A DNA stretch of 6,149 nucleotides from an uncultured Clostridia bacterium (lineage in GTDB: Bacteria; Bacillota; Clostridia; Oscillospirales; CAG-272). Location of the stretch: contig CALBLD010000063.1 of NCBI GenBank assembly GCA_937895775.1, positions 1 to 6,149 of the forward strand. The letters run 5' to 3'. Below are positions 5,280-6,149 of this stretch, piece by piece. The translations under genes and the position numbers were made by a program. Under the pieces are notes generated by a model. It did no database searches and was not told the DNA's origin. It saw only the letters and a list, made by a program, of their open reading frames with translations. The number at the start of each line of letters is the position of its first letter. The stretch's first letter is position 1.

Positions 5280-6149
5280 TCAGAAATTAACAAATCCGAA
5301 TGCCGAAAAATCACAATCCATATTTTCGACTTCGATGAATTTTTTCAGCAGACGTATAAGATCGCATATGCCGACCCTGCTCTCCTCCATAAACTCTGTC
5401 TGCCCTTCGGCACTGCCGGTATAATTGTCGCAGTTCAGAGGATATCTGTCCGAAAAGACTGCGGGATCGATATATCCCGAGGCACTTCTCAGGCTCTTGC
5501 CGCTGTCTCTGTAATAACGTGACGACAGATATTCATACTTCCCGTTATACCCGCCCCTCATGCGCAGATAAAAATTCACGCTGAATGTATCGCTGAGCGG
5601 GCAGTGCAGACAAAATTCCACCATATTGCTGTCAGCCCAATATGTAATCGAAAAATACTCGCCGCTGTATCCGCCGTACAATTCCGCCGACCGCTGATAT
5701 ATACAATAATCTCCGTACAGATTTCCTATATCGATTGCGAAGTTTTTACAGTACGTAAAAAGATCGAAATCATCGCCCGGGTCTGTCGGTTTCGGAGGTG
5801 CTGTCGTAATCGGCGCATTTGTTTTCGGTTTTGACGTAATCGGTCTTTCCGGTTTGGTTGAAATTCCGGTTTTCGGAACGGTTGTCCCCGGCACAGTCGA
5901 GGTGATCGGCGCAACTGTTGTTCCTGCCGACGATCTGCTGTTTTCGTTTTGCGAAGTGACCGGAGGCTCCGTCGATACTCCGTCGTACATTGTTCCCGAT
6001 CCTGTCATTTCGTCCGTCTGCGTTCCCGTGCCGGATTCACCCGGTCCGCGCCCCGTAACAAACAAAAGAATCAGCAAAATTGTACAGACAACAAGAACGA
6101 CTGCGGAAACAGAAATAATTATCAGGTCTTTCCTGCCTGTTTTCTTCAT
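5280..6149 (-). CDS. Membrane-anchored protein with Thr/Pro-rich stalk, function unknown
   Basis: I do not recognise the family of this 289-aa protein. Residues 1-8 are basic (MKKTGRKD), 9-31 form one strong hydrophobic segment, and no lipobox or clear signal-peptidase site follows, so it is probably a single-pass protein with its C-terminus outside the cell. Residues about 33-126 are a low-complexity stalk rich in Thr, Ser, Pro and Gly, with the tripeptide PIT at 81, 103 and 113 and many Thr-Pro or Lys-Pro pairs. Residues about 128-289 look folded: rich in Tyr and Phe, with seven cysteines (134, 149, 180, 183, 240, 262, 279), which may form disulfides outside the cell. It ends with a short acidic and aromatic tail and a TGA at 5282-5280. 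The ATG falls exactly on the last three bases of the window, so its ribosome binding site and promoter cannot be seen and a further upstream start cannot be ruled out. It converges with the regulator gene and is separated from it by a terminator, so a link with mannoside use is not shown. Confidence 0.8.
   Translation of the reverse strand: MKKTGRKDLIIISVSAVVLVVCTILLILLFVTGRGPGESGTGTQTDEMTGSGTMYDGVSTEPPVTSQNENSRSSAGTTVAPITSTVPGTTVPKTGISTKPERPITSKPKTNAPITTAPPKPTDPGDDFDLFTYCKNFAIDIGNLYGDYCIYQRSAELYGGYSGEYFSITYWADSNMVEFCLHCPLSDTFSVNFYLRMRGGYNGKYEYLSSRYYRDSGKSLRSASGYIDPAVFSDRYPLNCDNYTGSAEGQTEFMEESRVGICDLIRLLKKFIEVENMDCDFSAFGFVNF

Noticed and set aside
1..6149. CRISPR array, tRNA or rRNA genes, insertion sequences, phage or toxin-antitoxin genes
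   Set aside because: No regularly spaced repeats, cloverleaf-like segments, transposase motifs or terminal inverted repeats were seen on reading both strands.

Overview
The window looks like mid-GC DNA from an anaerobic member of the Bacillota, most likely a gut-type Clostridia. This rests on GGAGG-type ribosome binding sites 7 bases before starts, sigma-A-like promoters with 17-base spacers, short AT-rich intergenic gaps with hairpin-plus-T-run terminators, and protein families (cytoplasmic GH38, ROK kinase, GmhA-like SIS protein, cupin-AraC regulator) that often occur together in that class. It is a judgement from family knowledge, not a database match. No tRNA, rRNA, CRISPR array, insertion sequence or phage gene was seen.

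Layout, left to right. Positions 1-160 hold the promoter, leader and possibly the first codons of a leftward gene that runs off the left edge. A two-part hairpin at 176-212 closes the next unit. Positions 229-4211 are a tight three-gene leftward operon. Read in its own direction, it encodes a GH38 alpha-mannosidase (799 aa), a ROK sugar kinase (316 aa, 25 bases downstream) and a GmhA-like SIS-domain phosphosugar isomerase (208 aa, overlapping the kinase gene by 20 bases). A 180-base divergent control region (4212-4391) separates this operon from a rightward AraC-family regulator (4392-5222). A strong hairpin terminator (5237-5275) lies between the regulator and a convergent, leftward, membrane-anchored protein of unknown function (5280-6149) whose start codon coincides with the right edge.

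How it may work: the GH38 enzyme has no signal peptide, so imported alpha-mannosides would be cut in the cytosol. The ROK kinase would phosphorylate the released sugar, and the SIS protein could isomerise the sugar phosphate. GmhA interconverts a keto-heptose phosphate and a manno-configured aldo-heptose phosphate, which is chemically close to mannose-6-P/fructose-6-P. The operon could therefore be a complete alpha-mannoside to fructose-6-P route without a classical ManA isomerase; this is inference. The AraC protein is the obvious local regulator. The control region carries a 7-base direct repeat exactly 21 bases apart, which fits an AraC-type operator, and the operon promoter has a consensus -10 box but no recognisable -35 box, as expected of an activator-dependent promoter. 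No transporter gene is present in the window.
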